This document shows positions 17,871 through 27,084 of a DNA stretch of 64,000 nt, piece after piece. The notes beneath the pieces were generated by a model. That model made no database searches. It saw only the letters and a program-made list of their open reading frames with translations, and was not told where the DNA came from. The stretch covers positions 248,001 through 312,000 of the forward strand of contig JBMNJO010000012.1 of assembly GCA_050951725.1 (NCBI GenBank). Reading direction: 5' to 3'. The DNA is from DTU052 sp050951725 (GTDB taxonomy: Bacteria > Bacillota > Syntrophomonadia > Syntrophomonadales > DTU052). The translations under genes and the position numbers were made by a program. Within the stretch, counting starts at the first letter, position 1; each line of letters begins with the position of its first letter.

Positions 17871-18862
17871 ACATCAGACAACAGTATCAGGCATTTGAGG
17901 ATCGATTTCTTTCTCCATATGCGATTAGAAGTCAAAACAGCAAGGGGAGAATGAGAGAATTGGCTCCCTGTAATGTGCGGACTGATTTTCAACGGGACCG
18001 GGACCGGATTATTCACTCAAAGGCCTTCCGACGATTGAAACACAAGACCCAGGTATTTATTGCCCCGGAGGGCGACCACTACCGTACCAGACTTACTCAC
18101 ACCCTGGAAGTAGCCCAGATTGCTCGTACCATCGCGAGAGCTCTTCGTTTGAACGAGGACTTGACGGAAGCTATTGCTTTGGGACATGATTTGGGCCATA
18201 CTCCATTTGGACATGCAGGGGAACATGCACTAAACGAACTTTTACCGGGGGGATTTCGTCACTATGAGCAGAGTCTCCGGGTAGTGGATGTTTTAGAGGG
18301 TGACCAGGGCCTGAACCTCACCTATGAGGTCAGAGACGGTATCCTTAAACATACCGGTGAGGCTGAACCCGAGACTCTCGAGGGTATGACGGTAAGGATC
18401 TCTGACCGGATCGCCTATATTAACCATGATATTGATGATGCTCTGCGTGCGGGGAGGATCAGCTTTGACGAACTGCCCCATGAGTGTGTTGATCTGCTGG
18501 GACATCAACATAGCAAACGTATTGATACAATGGTCCGGGATACCATTCTGAACAGCATGGGAAAGCCAATGGTTGCTATGAGCAGCCAGGTAGCTGCAGC
18601 TACTCAGAAACTCAGGGATTTTCTGTTTGATGTGGTCTATCTGGGCGACGAAGCCCAGCAAGAGGAGAATAAGGCTCGTTTTATTATTGAAAAGATATAT
18701 TATTTGGTTTTGGATAGGCCTGAGCTTCTTGGTCGTGAACACTCTCAGGGTGTGGCTGGAGAAAGAGCGGCGGCAGATTTTGTAGCGGGCATGACTGACC
18801 GGTATGCGATAAGGTTTTTTACCACCCATTTCCTGCCCTTACCTTTAGCCGACCTTGGTTAG
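17867..18862 (+). CDS. dgt: Deoxyguanosinetriphosphate triphosphohydrolase-like protein
   Basis: A 331-residue HD-domain dNTP triphosphohydrolase. Metal-binding His and His-Asp motifs are seen in Arg-Leu-Thr-His-Thr-Leu-Glu-Val and Leu-Gly-His-Asp-Leu-Gly-His-Thr-Pro-Phe-Gly-His (about residues 73 and 105-116), and a later Asp is present in Ile-Asn-His-Asp-Ile-Asp-Asp. It would lower or tune the dNTP pool. It stands directly upstream of dnaG, an order common in Clostridia, and overlaps the flavoprotein gene by four bases. Confidence 0.94.
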   Translation: MNIRQQYQAFEDRFLSPYAIRSQNSKGRMRELAPCNVRTDFQRDRDRIIHSKAFRRLKHKTQVFIAPEGDHYRTRLTHTLEVAQIARTIARALRLNEDLTEAIALGHDLGHTPFGHAGEHALNELLPGGFRHYEQSLRVVDVLEGDQGLNLTYEVRDGILKHTGEAEPETLEGMTVRISDRIAYINHDIDDALRAGRISFDELPHECVDLLGHQHSKRIDTMVRDTILNSMGKPMVAMSSQVAAATQKLRDFLFDVVYLGDEAQQEENKARFIIEKIYYLVLDRPELLGREHSQGVAGERAAADFVAGMTDRYAIRFFTTHFLPLPLADLG

Positions 18863-18890
18863 GGATGAATCAACAGAAAGGGGGAGAGAG

Positions 18891-20705
18891 ATGAACGGGG
18901 TCCGTGACGACGAACTAATCAAAGACATTGAATCACGTATCGACATTGTGGACATAATCGGTGAAAGAGTAGAGTTAAGCAGGCGCGGAAACCGTTACTG
19001 GGGGCTCTGCCCTTTTCACTCGGAAAAGACTCCTTCGTTTTCAGTCTCCCAGGAGAGACAGCTTTTTTATTGTTTTGGCTGCCACCAGGGTGGTAACGTT
19101 TTTACTTTTTTAAGGAATCATGACAAACTCGAGTTCCGGGAAGCCCTGCAGTACCTGGCCAATAGGGCCGGAATCGATATAAGTCGCTATCAGGTATCGC
19201 ATTTCGCTCCCAAAGATACCCGGGAAAACGTCATAATCGAGATTAACCAGGAAGCAGCGAAATTCTACCATCAAAGATTAATGAGTGAATCCGGAAAAAG
19301 GGCCATGGACTATCTAGTTAAGCGCAATGTAAGTCTGGAATCAGTCGAAAAATTTCACCTGGGATACGCTCCAGATGATTGGCGCCAATTGGAAGAACAC
19401 CTGCTGGCCAGGGGGTTTGCGATTGAGGCTATAACTGAATCAGGGTTAGTGAGAAGGAGCCGTAAGGCTGATTTATATATTGATTTCCTAAGAAACCGCA
19501 TAATATTTCCTATACATGATTTAGGCGGACGGATAATCGGCTTTGGTGGACGACTGGTTGATGGTGAGGGCCCCAAGTATTTGAATTCATCTGAGAATCG
19601 GGTTTTCTCCAAACGTTTCAATTTGTTTGGCCTCTATCAGGGCCGTGAGGCCATAAGGACGGCTTCTGAAGTAATACTCGTGGAAGGGTATATGGATTGT
19701 TTATCTCTGCATCAGCATGGTATTTCGAACGTGGTTGCCACACTGGGGACTGCTTTTACCCGTGAACAGGCAAAACTGATCAAACGATTTACTGAGACCG
19801 TTCTTGTTATGTACGACGGTGACGAAGCCGGGCAGAGGGAAACCCTGCGGGCCCTGGCGGTTTTGCAGCAAGAAGGGATAGATGCAAGGGTAGTTCCTTT
19901 GTCGCCTGGAATCGATCCAGATGATTTGGTCCGGGAAAATGGAAAAGAGGAATTCTTGAATTTCGTACAGAATAATAGATGTACTGTAACCGAGTATAGG
20001 CTCGAAAACTACATAAAATCCGGCTTCTCCGCCACTTTGGAGGGGAAAGTTGAAATTCTCTGGAACCTGTTTCCTGAGGTTGACCGAGTCAAAAGTATTT
20101 TGGCACAGGAGAGGCAGCTTAGTATTTTGGCGCATCGTTTGAATCTTTCCGATAGCGATGTGAACCGTGAATTTGCAACCTGGAAGAAAGGTCACGGTTC
20201 AGTTGGCAGTATCAGGAATAGAAACCGGGTATTTAGAAATAATAGAAAACGCGAAGAAAAACAAGAAAATCGGAAAACCGAGGATAGATTGCTTGCTAAA
20301 ATGATTGCCGACCGCGAGCTGTTCGTAAGAATCAAGGAAGAGTTAGGAATTGAATTCTTTTCTGACCCTTTGACCAAAAGCCTGGCTTTGATTTTTGACA
20401 AGGTTCAATCCGCAAGCGAACCGCAGGAGGCTTTGGGCCGTTTTAAAAAAGAGATTCATGAAGACGATGAATTAAACGCTTGTTGGGCCAGAATAAGTTT
20501 GCTGGAGGAGGAAAACCCGCTGACTGAATACGAGATTGATTATTATATAAGGCATCAACTGATCTTGCGGGAACGTCTCCGGTGGCAAGGACTCGCTGCG
20601 GAACTAATGGAAATTGAATCAAACGGCGACTTCTACTCCGTTTTGAAGGCCATTGTCAGGCTAGGGAATATGACTTATAAGGGCCGGAAAGGAGGGACCT
20701 CATGA
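18891..20705 (+). CDS. dnaG: DNA primase
   Basis: A 604-residue primase that makes RNA primers at the replication fork. The CHC2 zinc finger (Cys-Pro-Phe-His and Cys-Phe-Gly-Cys) is at about residues 39-65. The Toprim domain with Val-Glu-Gly-Tyr-Met-Asp and Tyr-Asp-Gly-Asp-Glu-Ala-Gly is at about 263-315. The C-terminal helicase-binding region is more variable and highly charged. I chose the ATG at 18891 because GGGGGAGAGAG stands just before it; an earlier in-frame start at 18855 overlaps dgt. It overlaps rpoD by four bases. Confidence 0.97.
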   Translation: MNGVRDDELIKDIESRIDIVDIIGERVELSRRGNRYWGLCPFHSEKTPSFSVSQERQLFYCFGCHQGGNVFTFLRNHDKLEFREALQYLANRAGIDISRYQVSHFAPKDTRENVIIEINQEAAKFYHQRLMSESGKRAMDYLVKRNVSLESVEKFHLGYAPDDWRQLEEHLLARGFAIEAITESGLVRRSRKADLYIDFLRNRIIFPIHDLGGRIIGFGGRLVDGEGPKYLNSSENRVFSKRFNLFGLYQGREAIRTASEVILVEGYMDCLSLHQHGISNVVATLGTAFTREQAKLIKRFTETVLVMYDGDEAGQRETLRALAVLQQEGIDARVVPLSPGIDPDDLVRENGKEEFLNFVQNNRCTVTEYRLENYIKSGFSATLEGKVEILWNLFPEVDRVKSILAQERQLSILAHRLNLSDSDVNREFATWKKGHGSVGSIRNRNRVFRNNRKREEKQENRKTEDRLLAKMIADRELFVRIKEELGIEFFSDPLTKSLALIFDKVQSASEPQEALGRFKKEIHEDDELNACWARISLLEEENPLTEYEIDYYIRHQLILRERLRWQGLAAELMEIESNGDFYSVLKAIVRLGNMTYKGRKGGTS

Positions 20706-21790
20706 AAACCGAAAAGAAGCTCGATGAAGCAATAAATGGCCTAACTGAAAAGGGTAAGAAAAAAGGCGGTCTTACCTATGAAGAGGTTATGGACGAATTA
20801 CAAAATTTCAGCCTGGAACCCGAACGAATAGAAGAAATATATGAAACACTGCAGAGTCATGGTGTTCAGGTTGTACCCGACAACTTTGATGAGTTTGAAG
20901 ATACTGAGGACAATGCGGAACACGAAACAGAAGAAGCTGAGATCGCAGTACCGGAAGGTATTGAGGTCGACGATCCGGTCCGTATGTACCTCAAGGAAAT
21001 AGGCCGGGTTCCTCTGCTGAACGCAGCCGAGGAGATAGATCTTGCCAAGCGTATTGAGCAAGGTGATGAAGAAGCCAAGCGGAAACTGGTTGAGGCCAAT
21101 CTCCGATTAGTGGTCAGCATCGCAAAACGTTATGTTGGTCGGGGGATGCTCTTTCTGGACCTGATTCAGGAGGGGAACCTGGGGCTGATGAAGGCCGTGG
21201 AGAAATTCGATTATCAGAAGGGCTTCAAATTCAGCACTTATGCCACCTGGTGGATCAGGCAGGCCATTACCAGAGCCATTGCAGACCAGGCTCGCACCAT
21301 CAGGATCCCGGTCCATATGGTAGAGACGATCAATAAACTGTCCCGGGTACAGCGCACGCTTCTCCAGCAGCTGGGTCGCGAACCGCTTCCGGCTGAGGTA
21401 GCCGAAGAAATGGATATCTCGGTGGAGAGGGTTATGGAGATCATAAAGGTAGCCCAGGAACCGGTATCATTAGAAACCCCGATTGGGGAGGAAGATGACA
21501 GCCATTTGGGAGACTTTATTACTGATGAAGATGCCGAATCTCCAGAGGAGTCTGCCTCCTTTGTCTTACTCAGGGAACATCTGGACGGTATTCTGGAGAC
21601 CTTGACTGAACGTGAGGAGAAAGTCCTGCGCCTGCGTTTTGGGTTGGATGATGGCAAACCCCGGACCCTGGAAGAAGTGGGACAGGAATTCGGTGTTACC
21701 CGGGAAAGGATAAGGCAGATTGAGGCCAAGGCCTTGCGCAAGCTGAGACACCCGTCGCGCAGTCGGAGGCTTAAGGACTATATTGAGTAA
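20702..21790 (+). CDS. rpoD: RNA polymerase primary sigma factor (SigA)
   Basis: A 362-residue housekeeping sigma factor. After an acidic region 1.1 (about residues 1-90) come region 1.2 (Asp-Pro-Val-Arg-Met-Tyr-Leu-Lys-Glu-Ile-Gly), region 2 with the -10 recognition helix (Tyr-Ala-Thr-Trp-Trp-Ile-Arg-Gln-Ala), region 3, and region 4 helix-turn-helix (Gly-Val-Thr-Arg-Glu-Arg-Ile-Arg-Gln-Ile-Glu). It completes the classic dnaG-sigA operon. Promoters in this window match its expected TTGACA-17-TATAAT consensus. Confidence 0.98.
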   Translation: MKTEKKLDEAINGLTEKGKKKGGLTYEEVMDELQNFSLEPERIEEIYETLQSHGVQVVPDNFDEFEDTEDNAEHETEEAEIAVPEGIEVDDPVRMYLKEIGRVPLLNAAEEIDLAKRIEQGDEEAKRKLVEANLRLVVSIAKRYVGRGMLFLDLIQEGNLGLMKAVEKFDYQKGFKFSTYATWWIRQAITRAIADQARTIRIPVHMVETINKLSRVQRTLLQQLGREPLPAEVAEEMDISVERVMEIIKVAQEPVSLETPIGEEDDSHLGDFITDEDAESPEESASFVLLREHLDGILETLTEREEKVLRLRFGLDDGKPRTLEEVGQEFGVTRERIRQIEAKALRKLRHPSRSRRLKDYIE

Positions 21791-21813
21791 GCTTTCAAAC
21801 GATAGTCCTTAAG

Positions 21814-21838
21814 GGCGGCGAAGGCCGCAAATTTTTTC
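21814..21838 (+). terminator. Intrinsic terminator after rpoD
   Basis: A GCGGC/GCCGC stem with a GAAG loop is followed by AAATTTTTTC, 24 bases after the rpoD stop codon. Confidence 0.8.
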
Positions 21839-21850
21839 TCTGTATTACGG

Positions 21851-21879
21851 TTGACTTTGATTAGAATCCGTCTTATAAT
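21851..21879 (+). promoter_or_regulatory. SigA-type promoter of the tRNA-Asn cluster
   Basis: TTGACT at 21851-21856 and TATAAT at 21874-21879 are separated by 17 bases, and the tRNA starts 18 bases downstream. Confidence 0.85.
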
Positions 21880-21896
21880 AGATTTTGCTGAGCCGC

Positions 21897-21971
21897 TCCT
21901 CGATAGCTCAACGGTAGAGCAACCGGCTGTTAACCGGTAGGTTGTAGGTTCGAATCCTACTCGGGGAGCCA
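21897..21971 (+). tRNA. tRNA-Asn (GTT)
   Basis: A complete cloverleaf: acceptor TCCTCGA pairs with TCGGGGA, the anticodon loop carries GTT, the T-arm has GGTTCGAAT, and discriminator G and CCA are encoded. First of four tRNAs. Confidence 0.97.
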
Positions 21972-21978
21972 TTAATTT

Positions 21979-22054
21979 GGGCCTATAGCTCAGTTGGTAG
22001 AGCTACCGGCTCATAACCGGTTGGTCCCAGGTTCGAGTCCTGGTAGGCCCACCA
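21979..22054 (+). tRNA. tRNA with anticodon CAT (elongator Met or Ile2)
   Basis: Acceptor GGGCCTA pairs with TAGGCCC, CCA is encoded, and the anticodon is CAT. The first pair is G-C and the anticodon stem lacks three G-C pairs next to the loop, so it is not initiator tRNA. The loop CTCATAA is seen in both elongator Met and lysidine-modified Ile2 tRNAs, so the identity is left open. Confidence 0.93.
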
Positions 22055-22097
22055 ATTTGGATTCAAGAGGCCGAGAACAGCAAATCAGAAATTTCCC

Positions 22098-22127
22098 TTG
22101 ACAATACTGATTCGGCCATAGTAGGAT
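22098..22127 (+). promoter_or_regulatory. Internal SigA-type promoter before tRNA-Glu
   Basis: TTGACA at 22098-22103 and TAGGAT at 22122-22127, spacer 18, end 11 bases before the tRNA. Confidence 0.7.
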
Positions 22128-22137
22128 AACAAAGCAT

Positions 22138-22212
22138 GGCCCCATGGTCAAGCGGTTAAGACACCGCCCTTTCACGGCGGTAACTGGGGTTCGAATCCCC
22201 ATGGGGTCACCA
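22138..22212 (+). tRNA. tRNA-Glu (TTC)
   Basis: Acceptor GGCCCCA pairs with TGGGGTC, the anticodon loop reads CTTTCAC with TTC as anticodon, and CCA is encoded. Confidence 0.97.
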
Positions 22213-22217
22213 TACGT

Positions 22218-22293
22218 GGGCGATTAGCTCAGCTGGGAGAGCATCTGCCTTACAAGCAGGGGGTCGGCAGTTCGAGCCTGTCATCGCCCACCA
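22218..22293 (+). tRNA. tRNA-Val (TAC)
   Basis: Acceptor GGGCGAT pairs with ATCGCCC, the anticodon is TAC, and CCA is encoded. Last tRNA of the cluster; a terminator follows four bases later. Confidence 0.97.
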
Positions 22294-22296
22294 TAA

Positions 22297-22342
22297 CAAG
22301 CAAAGGGTTTCGATTTATTTCGAAACCCTTTGCTTGTTTTAT
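22297..22342 (+). terminator. Intrinsic terminator of the tRNA cluster
   Basis: A long perfect stem (ACAAGCAAAGGGTTTCGA with its complement) has a short AT-rich loop, and TTTTA follows. Confidence 0.85.
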
Positions 22343-22421
22343 CATTACAGAATTCTATCCGGTGTTGTGAGCAACGTGAAATAGACTGTTAATCTTCTCT
22401 CGATTGAGTAAGTTCTGCATG

Positions 22422-22465
22422 CAAAAAAAAGAAGTTGTCAACACTATAGTTGGGTTAACAACTCC
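22422..22465 (-). terminator. Terminator of the ABC transporter operon
   Basis: On the minus strand an AGTTGT...ACAACT stem is followed by TCTTTTTTTT (22430-22423). It lies about 40 bases after the last transporter gene. Confidence 0.7.
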
Positions 22466-22504
22466 CTTTTGTTCTATGTGAATCGCAGAGTCTTAGCGAA
22501 GAAG

Positions 22505-23281
22505 CTAACGGGCCATCAATACGGTGCTTAAAAAGGCCTGCGTGCTTTCATGGCAAGGGTTAAGAAGGACATCTTCAGCTGCACCTTCTTCGACTATATA
22601 GCCATCATCCATAAACAGAACCCGGTGGGCTACCTCGCGCGCAAATCCTATCTCATGAGTCACCACTATCATCGTATTATGTTCCATAGCCAGATCCTTC
22701 ATAACCTTGAGGACCTCGCCAGTCAGAACTGGATCCAGAGCTGAGGTCGGCTCATCAAAACAGAGTATTTCCGGGTTCATAGCCAGGGCCCTCGCAATAG
22801 CAACCCTTTGCTGCTGCCCGCCAGAGAGCTCAAAAGGATAGCCGTCGGCCTTTTGCTCAAGTCCCACCTTTTGCAGGAGAATCCGGGCGTTTTCCTCGGC
22901 CTGCTGGTAATCTACGTTCTGCACGAGTACGGGAGCCAGGGTTATGTTTTCCAGGACTGACTTGTGAGGAAACAGGTTAAAATTCTGAAAAACCATTCCG
23001 AGTTTTCTGCGCATCTGGGCAACTTTTTGTTCGGGTGCGTAAACCGCTTTTCCGTCTGGTCCATTCTTGACCATACACTGCCCATCGATTTCTATGGTAC
23101 CGCTATCAATCGTTTCCAGACGATTCAGACAGCGGAGAAACGTACTCTTTCCTGAACCGGAGGGACCAATAATCGCAACTATCTCCCCGCGTTTTATCTG
23201 TAAAGATACTCCTTTTAGTACCTCAAGCGATCCAAAGGATTTATAAATATCAGAAGCTTGGAGCATCTGCATTGATGTCAC
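22505..23281 (-). CDS. Polar amino acid ABC transporter, ATP-binding protein
   Basis: A 258-residue ABC ATPase of the GlnQ type that powers amino acid uptake. Walker A Gly-Pro-Ser-Gly-Ser-Gly-Lys-Ser is at about residues 38-45, the signature Leu-Ser-Gly-Gly-Gln-Gln near 152, and Walker B Ile-Leu-Cys-Phe-Asp-Glu-Pro near 171. An in-frame Met four residues downstream is a possible alternative start. It is the last gene of a three-gene unit whose binding protein and permease lie upstream on the same strand. The amino acid cannot be read from sequence. Confidence 0.94.
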   Translation of the reverse strand: MTSMQMLQASDIYKSFGSLEVLKGVSLQIKRGEIVAIIGPSGSGKSTFLRCLNRLETIDSGTIEIDGQCMVKNGPDGKAVYAPEQKVAQMRRKLGMVFQNFNLFPHKSVLENITLAPVLVQNVDYQQAEENARILLQKVGLEQKADGYPFELSGGQQQRVAIARALAMNPEILCFDEPTSALDPVLTGEVLKVMKDLAMEHNTMIVVTHEIGFAREVAHRVLFMDDGYIVEEGAAEDVLLNPCHESTQAFLSTVLMAR

Positions 23282-23283
23282 TC

Positions 23284-23925
23284 CTAACGATAATAGTCAT
23301 ACTTGGCTTCCAGCCACTTAAAGAATAATTGAATGCCGGCTGTCATTACCAAATAAAAAACAGCGGCAACGATAAAGGGCACAAATAGGAAATCGCGGAC
23401 GGAAGCTATTTTTGCTGCTCTCAGCAATTCGTTCATACCAATGGCATAAATCAGAGCTGTATCTTTAATCAGGTTAATGACCTCGTTACTGATGGGAGGC
23501 AAAACCCGCTTGAACATTTGCGGTAGTATTATGGTTTTCATGGTTTGAAAACGGGTAAGTCCAAGGACATCGGCGGCTTCAAACTGTCCATGGTCAATGG
23601 ACTGAATTCCAGAACGAAAGACCTCAGCCAGGTAGGCGGAGTAGTTCAGGACAAAGGCCAGAACAGCTGCAGTCATTTGGTCAAACTTGATCCCCACTGT
23701 GGCTAACCCGAAGTATATAAAAAGGACTTGCAAAAGTAAGGGGGTTCCTCTGAAAACCCAGATGTAAAACTGCATAAAGACGTTCAAAGGACCGAATTTT
23801 GACATGCGAGCTATGGACATAATGACGCCCAGCGGCATGGACATAACCAAAGTCAGAAAGAATAACTGTAGTGTTAATGCTGTTCCTTCAAAAAGTGAAG
23901 GAAGCAAATTTAGTAGATATTGCAT
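23284..23925 (-). CDS. Polar amino acid ABC transporter, permease
   Basis: A 213-residue permease with about five hydrophobic segments and the EAA loop (Glu-Ala-Ala-Asp-Val-Leu-Gly near residue 136) that contacts the ATPase. It is of the HisM/GlnP type, which often works as a homodimer, and no second permease gene is present here. It lies two bases upstream of the ATPase gene. Confidence 0.94.
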   Translation of the reverse strand: MQYLLNLLPSLFEGTALTLQLFFLTLVMSMPLGVIMSIARMSKFGPLNVFMQFYIWVFRGTPLLLQVLFIYFGLATVGIKFDQMTAAVLAFVLNYSAYLAEVFRSGIQSIDHGQFEAADVLGLTRFQTMKTIILPQMFKRVLPPISNEVINLIKDTALIYAIGMNELLRAAKIASVRDFLFVPFIVAAVFYLVMTAGIQLFFKWLEAKYDYYR

Positions 23926-24124
23926 GGTTTACCCCTTTGATGGTTGGTAAAATCCAATAACAAAATCATCCTAAACGGAATCAAACCAACCCAATTTTTT
24001 ATAGAAAGAAATCATACTGCCCGCCAAGCTTCTATAGACTCGGCGGACAGCAGTTTCCTTTGAAAATGACAGGCTAACAACATACGCTATCAGCCTGCCT
24101 TACTTCTATGTGTTTGTCTCAGAC

Positions 24125-24946
24125 CTATTTCTTAGTAATGTCTTCTCCAAACCACTTCTGGGATATTTCAGCAGCAGTCCCGTCAGCCTTCATAGCGTCA
24201 AGGGCCTTATTGAGTTCTGCGAGGAACGCCTCGTCAGATTTTCTTACGCCCACGCCGAATTCTTCTTCGCCGAAGTGCTCAGTCAGCACAGTGTAGGTAT
24301 CAGGTTTCTTAGCAATGTAGTAACGGCCGACTACCTCATCCACCACAACTGCGTCCATACGACCTGCACTCAGATCCAGGAGGGCTTCATCATTACTGGT
24401 GAATTCCACAAGGTCCCCGAATGATTCAAATGTAGCCGCATCCTTCTGGACAGCTTCCTTAGCGCTGCTGCCAGCTTGCAGACCTATGGTCTTTCCAGCC
24501 AGATCTGCCTTGGAAGTGATAGCTGAACCCTTTTGAACAACAATAATCTGATGGTCAGCTACATAGGGCTTAGTAAAGTTAATCTGCTCCAGTCTTGGCT
24601 GGGTAATAGTACATCCGTTCCATATAGCATCGATATCACCTATGTTTAAGGTTTCAATTACTGTATCCCATACAACGGGCTTGAATTTGACATCGACTCC
24701 CATACGACTAGCAGCTTCTTTGGCCAGATCGATATCAAAGCCAACTATGTCGTTGGTACCTTCTTCCCTGAATCCCATGGGGGGGAATGCATCATCGAGA
24801 CCAACTGTAAAATACCCTTGCTCCTGAATTTTGGTCCAGGAATCGTCAACCGCCGACTGTCCATCATTGTTATTAGATCCACCACATCCAATGATAAGAA
24901 CCGCCGAGAAACACAACAACAACAATACCGCAATCTTCCTTTTCAA
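24125..24946 (-). CDS. Amino acid ABC transporter substrate-binding lipoprotein
   Basis: A 273-residue extracytoplasmic binding protein. Residues 1-21 form a lipoprotein signal ending in Ile-Ile-Gly-Cys, so the Cys is the lipid-modified residue. The mature part is a two-lobe SBP_bac_3 fold with Phe-Asp-Ile-Asp-Leu-Ala and Gly-Leu-Gln-Ala-Gly-Ser-Ser near the ligand cleft. The ligand is a polar amino acid, identity unknown. A gap of about 200 bases separates it from the permease; it is the first gene of the minus-strand operon. Confidence 0.93.
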   Translation of the reverse strand: MKRKIAVLLLLCFSAVLIIGCGGSNNNDGQSAVDDSWTKIQEQGYFTVGLDDAFPPMGFREEGTNDIVGFDIDLAKEAASRMGVDVKFKPVVWDTVIETLNIGDIDAIWNGCTITQPRLEQINFTKPYVADHQIIVVQKGSAITSKADLAGKTIGLQAGSSAKEAVQKDAATFESFGDLVEFTSNDEALLDLSAGRMDAVVVDEVVGRYYIAKKPDTYTVLTEHFGEEEFGVGVRKSDEAFLAELNKALDAMKADGTAAEISQKWFGEDITKK

Positions 24947-25072
24947 TGCCGCAACCTCCTTAAAAAATATAACTCAACTATAACTTTACTTTAATCAGAT
25001 AAACTAGTAAACACATAATTATGTATGTCCATTAAAAACTACGAAAACCTTTATGCAGTGTATTTGCAAACT

Positions 25073-25687
25073 TCAAGCGGTGTCTAAGATAATGCCAATA
25101 TTTGCCAGAAAATATCCACTGTAAATTGCCTGCAGGGCAGCGTATGACGGCAGTTTACCAATTTGGAAAAAAGTGCCGCACAACCCAACCGGAAAGATAG
25201 AAAACCCAGCCGAAAAGAGAAATACTGTTCCGGGTTTATTGCCCAAGTCTTGTAATACAGGTGAGGATATAAACATCTCCCTATCCAACAGATGGGCTTC
25301 ATCAACGATTACGACCGGCTGCAACTTATGGATGCCCTTCATCAGTTCAATCTCTTTATGCAGTTGACGCTTAGCATCACCCCGATAGAATTTGGCTTCA
25401 CACCCTAACTGCTCAAGTAAGCCTTTGTAAAAATGCCTCGGTGTAAGCTTTGAATCCGCTAGGTACATTACCATGAATTTAGTATTATCCAGGATATCTT
25501 TAAACCTTCGAATAGTTGTGGTCTTTCCTGTCCCACAGTCCCCGGTTACGACTATAAATTGCTGGCGCTCCGCGGCGTATTCCAGTCTTCCCAGGGTCTC
25601 TTCAATCCGGTGCGACTGGAACAACTGATCTGTTGGGATATCCCTTGAAAACGGGGTTCTGTTAAACCCATAGAAACCCTCAAACAT
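25073..25687 (-). pseudogene. Chimeric open frame: N-terminal transposon ATPase joined to unrelated tail
   Basis: The first 137 or so residues equal the N-terminal part of the intact AAA ATPase at 42153-42953, including the Walker A Gly-Asp-Cys-Gly-Thr-Gly-Lys-Thr-Thr. After the junction at about 25274 the frame continues by chance or remnant for about 65 hydrophobic residues of different origin. The Walker B region (Val-Asp-Glu-Ala-His) is kept but the sensor and C-terminal lid parts are lost, so it should not function as the ATPase. The tail looks like part of a membrane protein but I cannot name it. Confidence 0.8.
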
Positions 25688-27035
25688 TATCTTCGCCCTC
25701 CTTCCGAACTTTTCGGTAGGAGACGACTGGGATGGGAGGTTTCATACGCTCTTGATTCTTTTTCGCTGCGGCGCTTAGTAACCGTGATGAATCTGCTGGT
25801 TCCGGCAGTAAATGCTCTGGCAGCCGGGGCCTTTTTCCACTATGCTCTCCAATCACCATTTGGCGCACCCTAAAGGGTTCATGGCTTTCGTATTCAATGG
25901 TTAATTCGCTGGTATCAGCCGGATCATAAATAACACTTACTTTGCACCCGATAAAGTTGAGCCCAACTTCGTACTTGCGGCCTTCGAAGCTTATGCAGCC
26001 TGATTTATCCACTTTTCGTTCTTCACAATGCATAAAGGCATTGGCTAATGTTTCGGGATCTATGTATTTCAAGGGATGTTTATCGCTGTGATAAGCAGCA
26101 TACGGGGTAATGTTCCCGCTCAATCCAGTGTGTGGTTTATGCTGATAACATTCCTCCAGCCACACTGCGAACAATTGGTTCAATCTGTCCAGGCTTTGCG
26201 GTTTCTCCAGTGGCACTTCTGCCAGGAATGAGTCTACTAATCTATTGAACCTCTCCGGTTTTCCGGTAGCTTCAGGAGAATAGGGCTTGGCGTAGAGTAA
26301 GCGAATACCCATTTTGGAACAGGCCCTAATCATCCATTTGGTTCGATACTGACTGCCGTTATCAAAGTATACTTTTTCAGGCACTCCATACTTCAGAATT
26401 GCCTGGCGGAACGCATCTTCTACAATGATTTGATCGAGCATGGGATAGAATTGTCCATGCAGGATAAGCCGGGTAGCGTCATCGATGAAGATTACCAAGT
26501 AAACTTGTTTCTTGCGTCCATCCTGGCCAATAGGCAGGTATGGGCCGTATTTCAAGTCCGAATGCCATAATTGATTGCGATATTTCTTTTGATAACGCCG
26601 AGCGGCGGTGCCGCTTTCAGCGTAAAGCTTCATATGTCGGGCACTGTACCCACGCTCCGCAAGTTTTTCCTGCAGGGTACTGCGCTTGATTTGGCCAGGC
26701 TCAGCTAACCCCTCCCACTCCAGGATCTGAATTATCTGTGATATGCTGCGACTTGGTACCTGCCTGCGCAACAGGATGGCTTGTTCAAGAATTTCTGGCG
26801 GGATGGCTTCACTGGTCCGGCAACCTCTCTTACCTTTCGGCTTTAGTCCGGAAAAACCTTCTCTTCGGTATTGGGTTAGATAACGGCGCAAGGTTCGTTC
26901 TGATATCCCGGATTCTTCGCATATCCTGGCTTTAATCTGTCGGGCCCGTGCATTATCTAAACCCTCGGCCAGAAGTGGAGATAACAGTTGCATCCGCTGG
27001 GCAGCAATTTCCTCGGCTTTCTTTTGGTCCTTCAT
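25680..27035 (-). CDS. Transposase with Mu/rve-type integrase core (copy 1)
   Basis: A 451-residue DDE recombinase. An N-terminal helix-turn-helix part (about residues 30-130) is followed by the RNase H-like catalytic core with Trp-His-Ser-Asp-Leu-Lys near residue 156, Tyr-Phe-Asp-Asn-Gly-Ser-Gln-Tyr near 223 and Pro-Glu-Arg-Phe-Asn-Arg near 262. A C-terminal Mu-type beta-barrel follows. Its product is identical to that of copy 2 (42946-44301). Its partners are truncated here, so it is an intact gene in a dead element, though it could act in trans. Confidence 0.9.
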   Translation of the reverse strand: MKDQKKAEEIAAQRMQLLSPLLAEGLDNARARQIKARICEESGISERTLRRYLTQYRREGFSGLKPKGKRGCRTSEAIPPEILEQAILLRRQVPSRSISQIIQILEWEGLAEPGQIKRSTLQEKLAERGYSARHMKLYAESGTAARRYQKKYRNQLWHSDLKYGPYLPIGQDGRKKQVYLVIFIDDATRLILHGQFYPMLDQIIVEDAFRQAILKYGVPEKVYFDNGSQYRTKWMIRACSKMGIRLLYAKPYSPEATGKPERFNRLVDSFLAEVPLEKPQSLDRLNQLFAVWLEECYQHKPHTGLSGNITPYAAYHSDKHPLKYIDPETLANAFMHCEERKVDKSGCISFEGRKYEVGLNFIGCKVSVIYDPADTSELTIEYESHEPFRVRQMVIGEHSGKRPRLPEHLLPEPADSSRLLSAAAKKNQERMKPPIPVVSYRKVRKEGEDNV

Positions 27036-27084
27036 GCTGATTTCCTCCTTTGTCAGGTTTCAGCATGAGTCTATCCCATGTCCA

